Source: Nemertoderma westbladi (lineage: Eukaryota > Xenacoelomorpha > Nemertodermatida > Nemertodermatidae). Taken from it: a DNA stretch of 60,592 nucleotides. Every line of letters begins with the position of its first letter. Positions within the stretch are counted from its first letter, which is position 1. Location of the stretch: NCBI GenBank assembly GCA_032718475.1, contig JAUCBJ010004044.1, positions 1-60,592 on the forward strand. The letters are read 5' to 3'. Shown here one piece after another: positions 40,946-54,590 of the stretch. The position numbers were made by a program, and so were the translations under genes. The notes under the pieces were generated by a model. It was not told where the DNA came from and did not search any database. It saw nothing but the letters and a program-made list of their open reading frames with translations.

Positions 40946-41470
40946 GACTTAGTGGCCCTTGGATGGGATAGTGTGTCTATTGTAGGAGTGATTTGAAGTG
41001 GGCCTTTGTTGTTGGGGGTATTTGATACTCTACCTTTGATTGCTGTTGAAATCCTCTGGTTAGTCGGCTATTCCACATCTCTTTCTTACTATGGTTATTA
41101 TTATAGTTGGCATATCTTGTCTTTTGTGTATCTTGATTATGCCTTGTTAAATATTGGTTGAGGTATTCAGGCTTTGCATGACTCATGGGTTTTCACCTGG
41201 CCATATGGATGTAGTTACTGACCAGTTCTTGTTTCTGTATTTGCAAATTATATCTAACTTTAGAAAGTAGGTTTACATATTTTTTACTTTGGTATTGTAA
41301 GTCAAAAGCATCTTTAGCATTTTCTATCCTGTTATGTTGTTTTTATTACGACATGGCAATACGATGAAACTATAAAAAATATTCTAGAACTAGGCTCGAG
41401 CTGACAGTTTTAAATAGGAATCTAATTGTTATTAGTATATTCCACTGATTATGATATAAATATATTGAAA
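40946..41470. other. Non-coding gap
   Basis: No gene recognised. The 69-codon minus frame at 40977-41186 has no family features. Confidence 0.4.
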
Positions 41471-41474
41471 TGTT

Positions 41475-42365
41475 TTTATTGCTTTTTGCTGATATTTGTA
41501 GTAAGTTTGACAAAATATCACCAAAAGCTCAGATACTCTCACCAGATGGTGAACGTTTGAGGGATGTACTGCAAGGCCACATATTAGCTCCATTAGTTTT
41601 CATAGTTGTATTCGATTTGGCAATGAGGGTGGCCGCAACTGGTAAAGATCTTTAGGTCACGCCTCAAGAATGTAGAAGCAGCAGATGTCCTGCTGATACT
41701 GTATAGAAGCAGCAGATAGCTTTGTGCATGCCATGACCTGCTTTCTCATATGCTAGCAGATGGGCAACTCTACTGAACAAAGTGGAAAGGGGTGCTAAGA
41801 AGATTGGATTCCACATAAATGTTAGTAAGTATGTTAGTATGTTATTTAGTAGTATAGTATGTTTGTAAGTAAATGACTTTAAATTTTTGGAAGCCTGATT
41901 GACAATACTTTAATACTTAACTTAAGAAAGTTGATGACTTCCAGTACCTTGGGTCATGGATAGAGAGCAGCAGAAAATACATGCACAAGAAAAGACATAG
42001 CAACAAGAAAAGCTAGAAAAATGAAAACCTATGGGAATCAGACCTCTTCTATCACCCGAAGATCAAATTCTTTCGAGCCACAGTGGAAAGTGTACTTTTA
42101 TATGGGGGTGAGACCTGGACACTGACTAAATCACTTGAACAACGAATTGATGGTTGCTATACAAGACTACTAATAACGAATCCATGGTTGGCTGGTTGCT
42201 ATACAAGGCTACTAAGAGCAGCCCTAAACATCAGATTGAGAAAACACCACCTGTATCAACTACTGTATGTGAATGCGGACTACAATTCAGTGGGTACTGC
42301 TGGAGAAGTAAAGACGAGGTCATACCAGATCTACTTTTCTTCCACGGCTATGACATATAGAGCAT
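41475..42365 (+). pseudogene. Decayed LINE RT fragment, RTE-like, third family
   Basis: Frames read ILSPDGERLRDVLQGHILAP and IVVFDLAMRVAATGKDL, then a broken YLGSWIESS region, then VESVLLYGGETWTLTKSLEQ, DGCYTRLL and RAALNI. These are standard RTE-like blocks. The segment that should hold the catalytic box is out of frame and mutated. DGCYTRLL is locally duplicated (about 33 bp). Confidence 0.75.
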
Positions 42366-44040
42366 CCCAACCAAACCTCATCAAATATAGTTCTAAATTA
42401 TATTCATCCTCATACAGTTCCACTTTAGAATAAAGTAGTCATTTGAAAGTAAATGTATCCATTGTTAGTACTAGTTAAAATAGTTCCAGAAGGTTATCTG
42501 AAGCGTAGCAGAGAAAAGCGGAACCATCTACAGGTTGGTTAGGTTACACTGTGCTTCTTGGGCCGATTCATGAACATCAGGGTACTGAGCTAACCTAATG
42601 CTATCTCAGTGCTAATGTCAGGAAGATTTCGTTAATATAGTACTGGTACTAAATATCAAATTTAGCAATGAACATTTATTGGCACTGGACTGAACCAGTG
42701 CTAAGTGCTAATTTCGGTGTTAGTTTAATACTTCGATTTGTGTAGGCTTACAACATTACTTAATTGGTCCAGTTATGGGCATTTCCAGGTTATTAGAATA
42801 TTTCAATCAATTTTAGACCAACAGCATAAAAAACTTAATAAGCATAAAGTCTACCAAGTTAGTGAGAATAGTATGAAAGCATACGAGCATATGAGTCACC
42901 ACTACGGTAATACGTATATATATATTCGAGTGCTAAGTAGTTCTATGTTCCATTATCCGGCAAAACAATTTGCTTATATGTACCGGCGGGGTCAATAGTT
43001 TCGTATCATCCTGTATCATACAAGTGGTATGCGTATCATATAAGTGGTAGGCCTATCATGTGAAGCTCAAACCCCACCGGCGCAACGATAAACTGAAAGT
43101 ATTACTTATGCCGGTGACGCTTACTGTACTGGGACTCAGGCTTCATGAGTTCCATTCTAACTCAGTGCTACATAGCACTACTAGTAATTCCATTCTAACT
43201 CGGTGCTACATAGCACTACTAGTGTTCAATAATTGGCTCCGAACTTTGAACTAGTTCGTTAGTAACTTAACCCCGCTTCATGAATACCAGCCCTGTTGTT
43301 TCCGTATTTATTTTCAACAATTACGATAGTTATGAATTCTAAGTCCTCGTGTTTCTATCCTGGTGCGAGCATATAAATAGTTAGTTATTCAGTAGCAGTG
43401 GAAATAGGAAGAGAGACTACTTGGCATAATGCATAAATGGACTTACATTTGACATATTTGTTGGGATGTCTATATAAAGTTATTAGTGGGGATGACAAGC
43501 ATAATTACTAAATATTATGCCTGTCAATTTTCATCAAAACGCATTTTGGCCTTGGGTTATATGACATGAGAAAGTGTGACGCCCATGTTGTCGGTTGGTT
43601 ATTATGGAACTATGGTGATGCCAAATACTACAGGAAAATGTCTAAATTGATCAGCAATAAGTGGCAAAACACAATCACAAGTTGACACGTTTATTTATTT
43701 TCATAGGATTCTGTAGAGACGGAATAGTAAGAGAACAAAAATTAAGTGACAATAATTGGGTTAATGCTGAAACTAAAAGCATTTGAGGTGCGGGGAAGCA
43801 TTTCCAGTAAATAGGTTCTTGCCCATGCCATTGATAGTGTCATATGATTTTTTGTTTATATGGTATATATAATATGTTTATATATTTATTTATATGCAAT
43901 ATGTTTAATGTGTTTAGATGGACCTTTTTCTAAATGACCAAAAATAATAAATATGATTTAAGTATCAAGTATATTTAGGGCAACAGCTCTTATCAGCTCA
44001 CTGCATGTACAGTAAACAACTACAGGACAAGCTGCCGATA
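42366..44040. repeat. Non-coding gap with short direct repeats
   Basis: GTGCTACATAGCACTACTAG occurs twice (about 43167 and 43201) in a roughly 35-bp direct repeat, and GTATCATAYAAGTGGTA-like words recur at 43012-43060. The rest is AT-rich with no gene seen. Confidence 0.45.
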
Positions 44041-44045
44041 TCATA

Positions 44046-44664
44046 AAAATCTAAAAGTCAGGTGGAGACCTTCGGATACGTAAGGGGAAGGCATGGGCAG
44101 CGATAAATAGTCTGTCCAGGAATTGGAAATCCCATAGAATAAACGGAACCTTAAGGTTCGATTATTTATGGCAGCAGTAGTACCAGTACTCTTATATGGG
44201 AGTCCATGCTGTCCTCTAACTGCTGAGGACATCAAATCTCTGGATGGCACATTCACAAGAATGCTACGCCGGGTTCATTGTGTCAAGTACAATGCACACA
44301 TCTCCAACCAGACACTATATAACATTGGAGGTGTCTCATTGGTTCCCCCAAGCTTGACACTAGAACAAAATCGCCTCCGCTTTGCAGGACATTGCTTTCG
44401 CCATGAGGACCAGCCAGTGCGTAATCTTGTGCTTTGGCGCCCCCATAGAGCAAATAAGCATGGTGGACAGCCCATGACTTTCTTGAGACGCATCTTAAAG
44501 GACTCTGGCCTTGAAAATGTGGATGGTCAAGCAAATGTCATGGGTGATAGGGTGCTGTGGCGGCGCAATTTTGTCGATAAGCCGGCACAACATTCTTAAT
44601 ATATATGTAATATATATATATAATGCAGCTGCAATGCATCATTCCGATCGTAGTAGTAGTAGTA
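44046..44664 (+). pseudogene. LINE 3'-end fragment
   Basis: Corresponds to the last about 170 codons of the main LINE. 44168-44599 reads PVLLYGSPC, LDGTFTRMLRRVHCVKYNAH, RLRFAGHCF and WRRNFVDKPAQHS. It ends in CCGATCGTAGTAGTAGTAG with a small TATA-rich insertion before the end. 5'-truncated. Confidence 0.85.
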
Positions 44665-46150
44665 GTGGACAAGCTACAACTACTTACTGGGTGGTAGGTT
44701 AAACACGACCCCCCCCCCCCCCCCCCCCCTACCCTGTCGCCTGACTGCTTGGTATTGGTTGCGTTGATGGTACCGCTTCGTCATTAAGAAGGCATATCCT
44801 GCATTCTAGAGCGTGGTTGATCTTATAAAATCTACCATACATCCTGTATAAAAGTATCAAATTGCAATGCAGCAAAAATACAGTAAATAGTTTAAGTCGC
44901 AGGGTGATGGTTATCCTAGCCTGGATGTGGTGGTTTGCCCGATATATGCAGTAGCAAGGTTTCTAACATGTGATGCGCCTTTTCTTTTGTGAATTCTTTT
45001 GTGACTAGTCTTTTGTATGGTTGTTTGTAAAGTAGCACTTTACAATATGCCCATTTAATATTTTAGGTGGAATTTATCAATGATGATTTATCAATGATAA
45101 ATTCAATTTCATTGAGGAAACAGTTTCATTATGAATAATTACGGTTTTTCACATAAATTTAACAAAATCCAACGAAGATAACCAATAAATATAACTTATA
45201 GTATCTGTAGGACTAGTAGCGTTTGGTATATTAGGTCTACTTCGATTTTTAATAATATAAATTATTTATTAATAATATTATGTGATGAATAAAAATATAA
45301 ATAATCCCGCTCGAGTCAAAATTCGTATGAAATATAATATTTTTAAAGATACTGGTCCTACTCATTGCTATTACCATTTATTATATTATTAAACGGATCT
45401 TGTCCTTACAGTTGTCTGAAAAAATTTGCCTATCACTATATAATTATATTTTATATAATTTTGTAGCTATGTCTGTTTCCTGTTTCCTTTGGAATGTAAC
45501 TTCTAGATTTTAAATTTCAGGTTAAGTTATATTATATTACAAGTATTACAAAGTTACTCATGTAGACCTGCGAAGTCCACATAATTTATCTGTTCAACAT
45601 ATTAATGAAATACACACTATGTAGTAATCACTAATCTTTAAGATCTGATATATAACGGCTCACATTATAACAAGTCAATTCTAACGTTTATTCAAAACTT
45701 TTTTAACCAATTTGTTTTGTTTTGCTTTGCTTTGTATTTTTAACGGATTTTTTTAACCATACTTCGATAAGTTTCAATACCATTAATTAAGTTTGGAACT
45801 TACTTTAATTATACTTTAGTCTCAATAGTAGACATGTGTGTTTATTGTTTTTACAAATTTCTTTCAATGCAATCTTATAATTTTATAGAATTTTTAATCT
45901 AATAAATCTAATTTAATCTAATTTTAAATCTATTAAATCTGATTTTATAAAAATTAACAATATTTTGTTTTTCAACGCAAATTTCAACAGTTACACCAAT
46001 TTTAACAATTATTACTAAATAAACAAGGTGCCATTAATGGCAACATTAATGTCACACTGGTTAACAATTTTTGTAAATCAGATTTCAACAAAACAATGCA
46101 AATTTTATATTTATTTGCATCCCATTTTGCAAACGATAAAAATGTCTTGT
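44665..46150. other. AT-rich gap with a C homopolymer
   Basis: A run of 21 C at about 44709-44729. The remainder (especially 45200-46100) is very AT-rich with no ORF of note. Confidence 0.5.
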
Positions 46151-46154
46151 CCTC

Positions 46155-49100
46155 TGCTACTACTACAGAGAATACTCCCAGAATTGTACTACTACTACTG
46201 GTAACACTCCTAGATATTTGCTTCTACTACTGATAATACTCCCAGATGTTTGCTTCTACTACTGGTAATACTCCCAGATGTTTGCTACTACTACTGATAA
46301 TACTTCCAGATATTTGCTACTACAATAGAGAATACTCCCAGAATTGTAGTATTACTACTGGTATAACTCCCAGATATTTGCTACTACTACTGATAATACT
46401 TCCAGATGTTTGCTACTACTACTGATAATACTTCCAGATGTTTGCTACTACTACTGATAATACTTCCAGATGTTTGCTATTAGTACTGATAATACTCCCA
46501 GATGTTTGCTACTACTACTGGTAATACTCCCAGATGTTTGCTACTACTACTGATAATACTTCCAGATATTTGCTACTACAATAGATAATACTCCCAGAAT
46601 TGTACTACTACTACTGGTAACACTCGCAGATATTTGCTACTACTACTGATAATACTTCCAGATATTTGCTACTACAATAGAGAATACTCCCAGAATTGTA
46701 GTATTACTACTGGTATAACTCCCAGATATTTGCTACTACTACTGATAATACTTCCAGATGTTTGCTACTACTACTGATAATACTTCCAGATGTTTGCTAT
46801 TAGTACTGATAATACTTCCAGATATTTGCTACTACAATAGATAATACTCCCAGAATTGTACTACTACTACTGGTAACACTCGCAGATATTTGCTACTACT
46901 ACTGATAATACTTCCAGATATTTGCTACTACAATAGATAATACTCCCAGAATTGTACTACTACTACTGGTAACACTCGCAGATATTTGCTACTACTACTG
47001 ATAATACTTCCAGATATTTGCTACTACAATAGATAATACTCCCAGAATTGTACTACTACTACTGGTAACACTCGCAGATATTTGCTACTACTACTGATAA
47101 TACTTCCAGATATTTGCTACTACAATAGAGAATACTCCCAGAATTGTAGTATTACTACTGGTATAACTCCCAGATATTTGCTACTACCACTGATAATACT
47201 TCCAGATGTTTGCTACTACTACTGGTAATACTCCCAGATGTTTGCTACTACTACTGGTAATACTCCCAGATGTTTGCTACTACTACTGATAATACTTCCA
47301 GATATTTGCTACTACAATAGAGAATACTCCCAGAATTGTAGTATTACTACTGGTATAACTCCCAGATATTTGCTACTACTACTGATAATACTTCCAGATG
47401 TTTGCTACTACCACTGATAATACTTCCAGATGTTTGCTACTACTACTGGTAATACTCCCAGATGTTTGCTACTACTACTGGTAATACTCCCAGATGTTTG
47501 CTACTACTACTGATAATACTTCCAGATATTTGCTACTACAATAGATAATACTCCCAGAATTGTACTACTACTACTGGTAACACTCGCAGATATTTGCTAC
47601 TACTACTGATAATACTTCCAGATATTTGCTACTACAATAGAGAATACTCCCAGAATTGTAGTATTACTACTGGTATAACTCCCAGATATTTGCTACTACT
47701 ACTGATAATACTTCCAGATGTTTGCTACTACCACTGATAATACTTCCAGATGTTTGCTACTACTACTGGTAATACTTCCAGATATTTGCTACTACAATAG
47801 AGAATACTCCCAGAATTGTAGTATTACTACTGGTATAACTCCCAGATATTTGCTACTACTACTGATAATACTTCCAGATGTTTGCTACTACCACTGATAA
47901 TACTTCCAGATGTTTGCTACTACTACTGGTAATACTTCCAGATATTTGCTACTACCACTGATAATACTTCCAGATGTTTGCTACTACTACTGGTAATACT
48001 TCCAGATATTTGCTACTACAATAGAGAATACTCCCAGAATTGTAGTATTACTACTGGTATAACTCCCAGATATTTGCTACTACTACTGATAATACTCCCA
48101 GATGTTTGCTACTACTACTGATAATACTTCCAGATGTTTGCTACTACCACTGATAATACTTCCAGATGTTTGCTACTACTACTGGTAATACTCCCAGATG
48201 TTTGCTACTACTACTGGTAATACTCCCAGATGTTTGCTACTACTACTGATAATACTTCCAGATATTTGCTACTACAATAGATAATACTCCCAGAATTGTA
48301 CTACTACTACTGGTAACACTCGCAGATATTTGCTACTACTACTGATAATACTTCCAGATATTTGCTACTACAATAGAGAATACTCCCAGAATTGTAGTAT
48401 TACTACTGGTATAACTCCCAGATATTTGCTACTACCACTGATAATACTCCCAGATATTTGCTTCTACTACTGATAATACTTCCAGATGTTTGCTACTACC
48501 ACTGATAATACTTCCAGATGTTTGCTACTACTACTGGTAATACTCCCAGATGTTTGCTACTACTACTGGTAATACTCCCAGATGTTTGCTACTACTACTG
48601 ATAATACTTCCAGATGTTTGCTACTACCACTGATAATACTTCCAGATGTTTGCTACTACTACTGGTAATACTTCCAGATATTTGCTACTACCACTGATAA
48701 TACTTCCAGATGTTTGCTACTACTACTGGTAATACTTCCAGATATTTGCTACTACAATAGAGAATACTCCCAGAATTGTAGTATTACTACTGGTATAACT
48801 CCCAGATATTTGCTACTACTACTGATAATACTTCCAGATATTTGCTACTACAATAGAGAATACTCCCAGAATTGTAGTATTACTACTGGTATAACTCCCA
48901 GATATTTGCTACTACTACTGATAATACTTCCAGATGTTTGCTACTACCACTGATAATACTTCCAGATGTTTGCTACTACTACTGGTAATACTCCCAGATG
49001 TTTGCTACTACTACTGGTAATACTCCCAGATGTTTGCTACTACTACTGATAATACTTCCAGATATTTGCTACTACAATAGAGAATACTCCCAGAATTGTA

Positions 49101-51940
49101 CTACTACTACTGGTAACACTCGCAGATATTTGCTACTACTACTGATAATACTCCCAGATATTTGCTACTACTACTGATAATACTTCCAGATGTTTGCTAC
49201 TACCACTGATAATACTTCCAGATGTTTGCTACTACTACTGGTAATACTCCCAGATGTTTGCTACTACTACTGGTAATACTCCCAGATGTTTGCTACTACT
49301 ACTGATAATACTTCCAGATATTTGCTACTACAATAGATAATACTCCCAGAATTGTACTACTACTACTGGTAACACTCGCAGATATTTGCTACTACTACTG
49401 ATAATACTTCCAGATATTTGCTACTACAATAGAGAATACTCCCAGAATTGTAGTATTACTACTGGTATAACTCCCAGATATTTGCTACTACTACTGATAA
49501 TACTTCCAGATGTTTGCTACTACCACTGATAATACTTCCAGATGTTTGCTACTACTACTGATAATACTTCCAGATGTTTGCTACTAGTACTGATAATACT
49601 CCCAGATGTTTGCTACTACTACTGGTAATACTCCCAGATGTTTGCTACTACTACTGATAATACTCCCAGATATTTGCTACTACTACTGATAATACTCCCA
49701 GATGTTTGCTACTATTACTGATAATACATCCAGATGTTTGCTACTACTACTGATAATACTTCCAGATATTTGCTACTACAATAGAGAATACTCCCAGAAT
49801 TGTACTACTACTACTGATAACACTCCCAGATATTTGCTACTACTACTGGTAATACTCCCAGATGTTTGCTACTACAATAGAGAATACTCCCAGAATTGTA
49901 CTACTACTACTGATAACACTCCCAGATATTTGCTACTACTACTGGTAATACTCCCAGATGTTTGCTACTACAATAGAGAATACTCCCAGAATTGTACTAC
50001 TACTACTGGTAACACTCCCAGATATTTGCTACTACTACTGATAATACTCCCAGATGTTTGCTACTATTACTGATAATACTTCCAGATGTTTGCTACTACT
50101 ACTGATAATACTTCCAGATATTTGCTACTACAATAGAGACTACTCCCAGAATTGTACTACTACTACTGGTAACACTCCCAGATATTTGCTACTACTACTG
50201 ATAATACTCCCAGATGTTTGCTACTATTACTGATAACACTCCCAGATATTTGCTACTACTACTGATAACACTCCCAGATGTTTGCTACTATTACTGATAA
50301 TACTCCCAGATGTTTGCTACTACTACTGATAATACTTCCAGATATTTGCTACTACAATAGATAATACTCCCAGAATTGTACTACTACTACTGGTAACACT
50401 CCCAGATATTTGCTACTACTACTGATAATACTCCCAGATGTTTGCTACTATTACTGATAATACTCCCAGATGTTTGCTGCTACTACTGATAATACTTCCA
50501 GATATTTGCTACTACAATAGAGAATACTCCCAGAATTGTACTAATACTACTGGTAACACTCCCAGATATTTGCTACTACTACTAATAATACACCCAGATG
50601 TTTGCTACTATTACTGATAATACTTCCAGATGTTTGCTACTACTACTGATAATACTTCCAGATAATTGCTACTACAATAGAGAATACTCCCAGAATTGTA
50701 CTACTACTACTGGTAACACTCCCAGATATTTGCTACTACTACTGATAATACTCCCAGATGTTTGCTACTATTACTGATAATACTCCCAGATATTTGCTAC
50801 TACTACTGATAATACTCCCAGATGTTTGCTACTATTACTGATAATACTCCCAGATGTTTGCTACAACAGTACTACTGATAATACTTCCAGATGTTTGCTA
50901 CTACTACTGATAATACTTCCAGATATTTGCTACTACTACTGATAATACTCCCAGATATTTGCTACTACTACTGATAATACTCCCAGATGTTTGCTACTAT
51001 TACTGATAATACTTCCAGATGTTTGCTACTACTACTGATAATACTTCCAGATATTTGCTACTACAATAGAGAATACTATACTCCCAGAATTGTACTACTA
51101 CTACTGGTAACACCCCAGATATTTGCTACTACTACTGATAATACTCCCAGATGTTTGCTACTATTACTGATAATACTCCCAGATGTTTGCTACTATTACT
51201 GATAATACTTCCAGATGTTTGCTACTACTACTGATAATACTTCCAGATATTTGCTACTACAATAGAGAATACTCCCAGAATTGTACTACTACTACTGGTA
51301 ACACTCCCAGATTTTTGCTACTACTACTAATAATACTCCCAGATGTTTGCTACTATTACTGATAACACTCCCAGATATTTGCTACTACTACTGATAATAC
51401 TCCCAGATGTTTGCTACTATTACTGATAACACTCCCAGATATTTGCTACTACAACTGATAATACTTCCAGATATTTGCTACTACAATAGAGAATACTCCC
51501 AGAATTGTACTACTACTACTGGTAACTCTCCCAGATATTTGCTACTACTACTGATAATACTCCCAGATGTTTGCTACTATTACTGATAATACTTCCAGAT
51601 GTTTGCTACTACTACTGATAATACTTCCAGATATTTGCTACTACAATAGAGAATACTCCCAGAATTGTAATACTACTACTGGTAACACTCCCAGATGTTT
51701 GCTACTATTACTGATAATACTCCCAGATGTTTTCTACTATTACTGATAATACTTCCAGATGTTTGCTACTACTACTGATAATACTTCCAGATATTTGCTA
51801 CTACAATAGAGAATACTCCCAGAATTGTACTACTACTACTGGTAACACTCCCAGATGTTTGCTACTACTACTGATAATACTCCCAGATATTTGCTACTAC
51901 AATAGAGAATACTTCCAGAATTATACTACTACTACTACTA
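46155..51940. repeat. About 32-bp minisatellite with higher-order structure, block 1
   Basis: The basic unit holds TTTGCTACTACTACTGATAA then TACTYCCAGAT. A variant pair (GCTACTACAATAGAGAATAC ... CCAGAATTGTA ... TACTGGTAACACTC) recurs every few units, giving longer repeats of about 100-250 bp. Left-side copies carry GTAGTATTACTACTGGTATA and right-side copies carry GTACTACTACTACTGGTAAC, so subtypes are regionally ordered. Period 32 shifts the frame at each copy; the ORFs of 71-123 codons inside are artefacts. Confidence 0.93.
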
Positions 51941-52664
51941 CTAGGATCGGCATGCTGCATTGCAGCTGCATTTTTAAGAATGCTGTGCCGGCTTATCGAC
52001 AAAATTGCACCGCCACATCTCCCTATCACCCATGACATTTGATAGATCATCCGCATCTTCAAGGCCAGTGTCCTTTAAGATGCGTCTCAAGAAAGTCATG
52101 GGCTGTCCACCATGCTTATTCACTCCATGAGGCTGCCAAAGTACAAGATTATGCACTGGCTGGTCCTCACGGCGAAAGCAATGTCCTGCAAAGCGGAGGC
52201 GATTTTGTTCTAGTGTCAAGCTTGGGGGAACCAATGAGACACCTCCAATGTTATATAGTGTCTGGTTGGAGAAGTGTGCATTGTACTTGACACAATGAAC
52301 CCGGCGTAGCATTCTTGTGAATGTGCCATCCAGAGATTTGGTGTCCTCAGCAGTTAGAGCCCAGCATGGACTCCCATAGAGGAGTACTGGAACTACTGCT
52401 GCTCTAAATAACCGGACCTTAAGTTTCCGATTAATTCTCGGTGACTTCCAAATCCTGGAAAGCCTATTCAAGGCTGCCCATGCCTTTCACTTACGTATTC
52501 GAAGGTCCTCACCTGACTTCTGGATCCATGATCCCAGGTAACAGAAGTCATCCACATGCTCAACGGAGCACGGAGCAGTCTCTCAATGGGATCCCTGATG
52601 CGATTTAATAGAATTCTATTGTATAGCTTTGCAGCAATCGAGATCAATGAGATTCCCCGAAAAG
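51941..52664 (-). pseudogene. LINE fragment inserted in the minisatellite
   Basis: The main LINE family, 3' part (51974-52471 open, ending FVDKPAQHS), abutting ACTACTACTACTACTAGG at its 3' end. Near 52563 the sequence jumps to a more upstream part (matching about 37680-37780), so roughly 640 bp including the RT centre are deleted. The 5' end is truncated at 52664, where minisatellite resumes. Confidence 0.88.
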
Positions 52665-52668
52665 GTAC

Positions 52669-53212
52669 TCAGATTATACTACTACTACTGGTAACACTCC
52701 CAGATATTTGCTACTACTACTGGTAATACTCCCAGATATTTGCTACTACTACTGAATATACTCCCAGATGTTTGCTACTATTACTGATAATACTCTCAGA
52801 TGTTTGCTACTACTACTGATAATACTCCCAGATGTTTGCTACTACTACTGATAATACTCCCAGATGTTTGCTACTACTACTGGTAATACTCCCAGATATT
52901 TACTACTACAATAGAGAATACTCCCAGAATTGTACTACTACTACTGGTAACACTCCCAGATATTTGCTACTACTACTGGTAATACTCCCAGATATTTACT
53001 ACTACAATAGAGAATACTCCCAGAATTGTACTACTACCACTGGTAACACTCCCAGATGTTTGCTACTACTACTGATAATACTCCCAGATCTTTGCTACTA
53101 CTACTGATAATACTTCCAGATGTTTGCTACAACAGTACTACTGAAAATACTCCCAGTTATTTGCTACTACTACTGATAATACACCCAGATGTTTGCTACT
53201 ACTACTGAATAT
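52669..53212. repeat. Minisatellite, block 2
   Basis: Same approximately 32-bp unit as 46155-51940, continuing after the LINE fragment. Confidence 0.9.
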
Positions 53213-53215
53213 ACA

Positions 53216-53750
53216 TGACGACCACTGACAGTCAGTCTAGCCGGCGTTGGTATCGGCGTTAGTCAGGCAAATCGAGTCTGCCGACACCTGATGGTAAACG
53301 GGGCGGATGGCGGCGGATCTCGCTCCACGGAGACACATCAAACTGGAGCGGAGAAGCGCTGAGCTTATCTTCCTCCGCGTCCAGCAGATACACTCAGAGT
53401 AACTGAGGTCGCGACGATCCGAGAGTTTAAGCGATAAACGCTTAATGAACTGTTGCATCGCTGGTGCCGTACCGCCAAAGGCTGAGAGTATCAGTGGCAC
53501 AAACGACGACAGTTCGACCTCTCGGATGCGCTCCTCATACTTCAAGCGTTTCCGCGCCTCGTGGTGGGAATAAGCGCCCTCGGTGGTCATGGCGGCGTTG
53601 GTGGCCGCTAGAGGGTTGTAAACCGAGACGTCAAAGTAGGTCTTCTCGAACCGGCCACCCCAGAACCTGCTGACAGAGACGTCCAACCTCGCCTGATCTT
53701 CTGTGGAGGTGGATCTGTGGGTGAACTCCTCACCTGTCAGAGGCTGGAGT
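53216..53750 (-). pseudogene. Fragment of a repeat-encoded protein inserted in the minisatellite
   Basis: GC-rich island. Minus-strand frame (53745-53237) reads LQPLTGEEFTHR, ARLDVSVSRFWGGRFEKTYF, DVSVYNPLA, YEERIREVELSSFVPLILSA and FGGTAPAMQQFIKRLS. This is a C-terminal module I recall from multicopy invertebrate proteins near reverse transcriptases. The Asp ... FDVSV pattern could be nuclease-like, but I cannot assign the class. The frame is intact over about 170 codons, lacks a start and is cut off at both ends. Confidence 0.55.
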
Positions 53751-53751
53751 G

Positions 53752-54062
53752 TTGGCTACTACTGCTGATAATACTCCCAGATGTTTGCTACTACTACTGA
53801 TATTACTCCCAGATGTTTGCTACTACTACTGAATATTCTCCCAGATGTTTGCTACTACTACTGAATATACTCCCAGATGTTTGGTACTACTACTGATAAT
53901 ACTCTCAGATGTTTGCTACTACAGTACTACTGATAATACTCTCAGATGTTTGCTACTACTACAGATAATACTCCCAGATATTTGCTACTACTACTGAATA
54001 TACTCCCAGATGTTTGCTACAACAGTACTACTGATAATACTCCCAGATGTTTGCTAAACCTC
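53752..54062. repeat. Minisatellite, block 3
   Basis: Last copies of the approximately 32-bp unit, more diverged (ACTGAATATACTCCC variants and ACAGTACTACTG insertions). Confidence 0.88.
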
Positions 54063-54112
54063 AGAGAATACTCCCACATGTACTTATCTACTTTACATAT
54101 CTACTACCAAAG

Positions 54113-54580
54113 CATAGCATTATCTTTGCATTGGCCCATAGCATTATCTTTGCTTTGGCCCATAGCATTATCTTTGCTTTGGTCCACAGCATTATCTTTA
54201 CTTTGGTCCATAGCATTATCTTTGCTTTGGTCCATAGCATTATCTTTGCTTTGGTCCATAGCATTATCTTTGCTTTGGCCCATAGCATTATCTTTGCTTT
54301 GGTCATACCATTATTTTGCTTTGGTCCATAGCATTATCTTTGCTTTGGCCCATAGCATTATCTTTGCTTTGGCCCATAGCATTATCTTTGCTTTGGCCCA
54401 TAGCATTATCTTTGCTTTGGCCCATAGCATTATCTTTGCTTTGGCCCAAAGCATTATATTTGCTTTGGCCCATAGCATTATCTCTCCTTTGGCCCATAGC
54501 ATTATCTTTGCTTTGGCCCATAGCATTATCTTTGCTTTGGCCCATAGCATTATCTCTGCTTTGGCCCATAGCATTTTCTT
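54113..54580. repeat. 24-bp tandem array, about 19 copies
   Basis: The unit begins CATAGCATTATCTTTGCTTT and ends GGCC or GGTC. Because 24 is a multiple of three, most frames stay open, giving hydrophobic-looking 72-218-codon ORFs that are artefacts. GGTC variants cluster on the left and GGCC on the right. Confidence 0.93.
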
Positions 54581-54590
54581 ACTTTATTAC

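Noticed and set aside
48714-53107. ORFs of 70-123 codons in the minisatellite
   Set aside because: They follow from the 32-bp repeat; frames change at each unit and no family is seen.
46155-54062. CRISPR-like array
   Set aside because: Repeats are contiguous, without unique spacers, in an animal-type genome.
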